Shown: positions 5,447 through 7,498 of the stretch, piece after piece | Layout of the letters: the number at the start of each line of letters is the position of its first letter | Position numbering within the stretch: position 1 is the first letter of the stretch | Assembly (NCBI GenBank): GCA_910584605.1 | Contig: CAJUAW010000127.1 | Coordinates: forward strand, 1-7,498 | DNA from: an uncultured Oscillospiraceae bacterium | GTDB lineage: Bacteria > Bacillota_A > Clostridia > Oscillospirales > Oscillospiraceae | Length of the DNA: 7,498 bases | Reading direction: 5' to 3' | Position numbers and translations under genes: made by a program | Notes under the pieces: generated by a model | Seen by the model: only the letters and a program-made list of their open reading frames with translations | Told to the model about the DNA's origin: nothing | Databases searched by the model: none

Positions 5447-6883
5447 ATGTCTACCAACCGCTATGAAAGCCCCCTGTCCTCCCGCTACGCCAGCGACGAG
5501 ATGCAGTACATCTTTTCCCCTGACAAGAAGTTTTCCACCTGGCGCCGCCTGTGGGTGGCCCTGGCCCGGGCGGAGATGGAGCTGGGCCTGCCCGTCACCC
5601 GGGAGCAGGTGGAGGAGCTGGAGGCCCATGTAGAGGATATCGACTACGACAAGGCCGCCCAGTGGGAGAAAAAGCTGCGCCACGATGTGATGGCCCACGT
5701 CCACACCTATGGCGAGCTGTGTCCAAAAGCCATGCCCATCATCCACCTGGGGGCCACCAGCTGCTACGTGGGGGACAACACCGACGTGATCCTCATGCGG
5801 GAGGGGCTGGAGCTGGTCCGGGACAAGATCGTCCGGGTGCTGGCCCATCTGGCAAGCTTTGCGGAGGAGTACAAGGCCCTGCCCACCCTGGGCTTCACCC
5901 ACTTCCAAGCCGCCCAGCTGGTCACCGTGGGCAAGCGGGCCAGCCTGTGGATGAATGAGTTGCTTATGGACCTGGAGGAGGTCAACTACCGCCTCTCCAC
6001 TCTGAAGCTGCTGGGCTCCAAGGGCACCACCGGCACCCAGGCCTCCTTCCTGGAGCTGTTCGAGGGAGACCACGGGAAGGTGAAGCAGCTGGAGGAGAAG
6101 ATCGCAAGGGAGATGGGCTTTTCAGCGGTTGTGCCGGTCAGCGGACAGACCTACTCCCGGAAAATGGACTACAATGTGGTGTCTACCCTGGCCGGGATCG
6201 CCCAGTCAGCCAGCAAATTTGCCACCGACCTGCGGCTGCTGTGCCACCTGAAGGAGGTGGAGGAGCCCTTTGAGAAGAACCAGATTGGCTCCTCGGCCAT
6301 GCCCTACAAGCGCAACCCCATGCGGTGCGAGCGCATCTGTTCCCTGGCCCGGTACGTCATCGTGGACGCAGGCAACCCCGCCGTCACCACCGCCACCCAG
6401 TGGTTCGAGCGCACCCTGGACGATTCCGCCAACAAGCGGCTGTCCGTTCCCGAGGCGTTTCTGGCGGTGGACGCCATCCTGAACATCTGGGCCAACGTGG
6501 CCTCCGGGCTGGTGGTCCACCCCAAGGTGATCGAGAAGCACGTTCTGGAGGAGCTGCCCTTTATGGCCAGCGAGAACATCATGATGGACGCGGTCAAGCG
6601 GGGCGGGGACCGGCAGGAACTCCACGAGCGCATCCGGGTGCTGTCCCAGGAGGCGGGCTATCACGTGAAGGAGCTGGGCCTGGCCAACAACCTCATCGAT
6701 CTGATGGCCGCCGACCCGGCCTTTGGGATGACCAAGGAGGAGCTGTCCGCCCATCTGGACCCCGGCGCCTACATTGGCCGCTGTCCGGAGCAGGTGGAGG
6801 AGTTTCTGCGGACGGAGATCGACCCGGTGCTGAAGGAGTACGCCGGCGCCCTGAACAGGAGCGACACGGAGCTGAAGGTGTAA
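5447..6883 (+). CDS. purB: Adenylosuccinate lyase (PurB), animal-like type
   Basis: This 478-aa enzyme of the fumarase/aspartase superfamily splits SAICAR to AICAR plus fumarate and adenylosuccinate to AMP plus fumarate in purine synthesis; the active form is a homotetramer in the cytoplasm. Visible motifs are LRHDVMAHVH (77-86), HLGATSCYVGDNTD (100-113), the general-acid/base His152 in GFTHFQAAQL (149-158), GTTGTQASF (193-201), and the superfamily signature GSSAMPYKRNPMRCER (281-296) with the catalytic serine pair 282/283. Length and wording (YxSPLxSRYAS start, QWFERTLDDSAN at 318-329, ELPFMASENIMM at 369-380) follow human ADSL far more closely than the roughly 430-residue Bacillus type, judged from memory. 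The ATG follows AGAGGT with an 8-base spacer. It has its own promoter, and the next gene starts 19 bases after its stop. Confidence 0.96.
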   Translation: MSTNRYESPLSSRYASDEMQYIFSPDKKFSTWRRLWVALARAEMELGLPVTREQVEELEAHVEDIDYDKAAQWEKKLRHDVMAHVHTYGELCPKAMPIIHLGATSCYVGDNTDVILMREGLELVRDKIVRVLAHLASFAEEYKALPTLGFTHFQAAQLVTVGKRASLWMNELLMDLEEVNYRLSTLKLLGSKGTTGTQASFLELFEGDHGKVKQLEEKIAREMGFSAVVPVSGQTYSRKMDYNVVSTLAGIAQSASKFATDLRLLCHLKEVEEPFEKNQIGSSAMPYKRNPMRCERICSLARYVIVDAGNPAVTTATQWFERTLDDSANKRLSVPEAFLAVDAILNIWANVASGLVVHPKVIEKHVLEELPFMASENIMMDAVKRGGDRQELHERIRVLSQEAGYHVKELGLANNLIDLMAADPAFGMTKEELSAHLDPGAYIGRCPEQVEEFLRTEIDPVLKEYAGALNRSDTELKV

Positions 6884-6902
6884 GGAAAGGAGGCAGGAGC
6901 GC

Positions 6903-7498
6903 GTGAATCGCAAGGATAAGCACCCCTATATGGCCGCCGGTCTGACGGCCTTCGCGGTGATTGCGGCGTCGCTGTGTCTCTTTTTCCTGCTGTTCCAGCT
7001 GGGAGAGGTGGCCCGCTTCCTGTCCCGGCTGGCAACCATCCTGCGCCCCATCTTTATGGGGATGGTAATCGCCTTTCTGTTGCTGCCCATTCACCGGAAT
7101 ATTTTCCGCTTCCTTTTGGCGATTACTCCGGATAAACGGATCAACGAGCGCCACAGCCACGCCTTCCTCAATTTTTCGGCCATTGTGCTCAGTCTGCTGC
7201 TGGCGTTTTTCCTGTTCTATCTGCTGCTGGCCATGGTGCTCCCCCAGGTGTATGACAGCCTGGTGGGGCTGGTTCAGTCCATCCCCGATTATATTGAGGT
7301 GATTCAAGTCTGGCTCCAGACCTTTTTTGAGGACAATCCGGAGATTCAGGCCTCTGTTATGTCCCTCTACAGCTCTGCGGCGACCTCCCTGGAGCAGTGG
7401 CTGAACTCCGATATTCTGCCCAACCTGGAGTCGGTGTCCACCACATTCCAGTGGCTGCGCACCACCATTTGGCCCAACCTCACCGGCATGATGGCTGG
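6903..7498 (+). CDS. AI-2E/PerM-family membrane protein, 5' part only
   Basis: An open frame of 198 codons runs off the end of the window. The GTG start is chosen because AAAGGAGG (6886-6893) ends 9 bases before it; an in-frame ATG nine codons later lacks such a site. The fragment shows three clear membrane segments (about residues 9-33, 44-62 and 88-113). The second contains RPIFMGMVIAFLLLPI, typical of the AI-2E transporter-like family (YtvI/PerM/TqsA group), and a soluble amphipathic region begins after VLPQVYDSLVGLVQSIPDY (112-130). Family members are polytopic membrane proteins reported as autoinducer-2 exporters or Na+/H+ antiporters, but the function of most, including this one, is unknown. 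It is probably transcribed from the purB promoter; this is likely an accident of gene order rather than a functional link. Confidence 0.85.
   Translation, partial: MNRKDKHPYMAAGLTAFAVIAASLCLFFLLFQLGEVARFLSRLATILRPIFMGMVIAFLLLPIHRNIFRFLLAITPDKRINERHSHAFLNFSAIVLSLLLAFFLFYLLLAMVLPQVYDSLVGLVQSIPDYIEVIQVWLQTFFEDNPEIQASVMSLYSSAATSLEQWLNSDILPNLESVSTTFQWLRTTIWPNLTGMMA

Noticed and set aside
1..7498. Mobile elements, CRISPR arrays, tRNA or rRNA genes
   Set aside because: I looked for direct and inverted repeats, transposase-like frames and tRNA-like cloverleafs and saw none; the window is compact housekeeping DNA.

Overview
The window is a GC-rich chromosomal segment with strong purine-rich Shine-Dalgarno sites (AAGGAGG-like), short gaps between genes, archaeal-type LeuC/LeuD subunits beside a bacterial LeuB, and an animal-like adenylosuccinate lyase. 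Together these suggest a high-GC Firmicute, most likely a gut Clostridia member of the Oscillospiraceae (Flavonifractor/Lawsonibacter/Intestinimonas-like). That placement is inference from gene style and was not tested by any search.

Layout. (1) 3-611, plus strand: the 3' end of a SulP-family anion transporter with a C-terminal STAS domain. (2) 614-644: a strong hairpin terminator between convergent genes. (3) 641-1704, minus strand: a two-gene operon made of an unrecognised 145-aa protein and a Crp/Fnr-family regulator, joined by a GTGA stop/start overlap. (4) 1705-1809: a compact divergent control region. (5) 1810-5309, plus strand: the leucine biosynthesis genes leuC, leuD, an unrecognised 215-aa gene and leuB, closed by a terminator at 5316-5346. 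(6) 5447-6883: purB from its own promoter, followed after 19 bases by the 5' part of an AI-2E/PerM-family membrane protein that runs off the window.

How the parts may work together. LeuCD isomerises 2-isopropylmalate and LeuB oxidises the product, so the operon carries the middle of leucine synthesis; leuA is not in the window. Between the regulator operon and leuC lies one palindrome, TGTAA-N6-TTACA, with exactly the geometry of an E. coli CRP site but A in place of G at the fourth base of each half. Relative to the predicted leuC promoter it is centred at about -41.5, the class II activator position. Relative to the predicted promoter of the regulator operon it covers the -10 element. The regulator has Val where E. 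coli CRP has Glu181, the residue that reads the changed base pair. I therefore propose that the Crp-like protein activates leuCD-leuB and represses itself from one shared site. No T-box or attenuator fits in the roughly 28-base leuC leader. This regulatory unit, with its unknown partner protein and the unknown gene inside the leu operon, is the most interesting content of the window.
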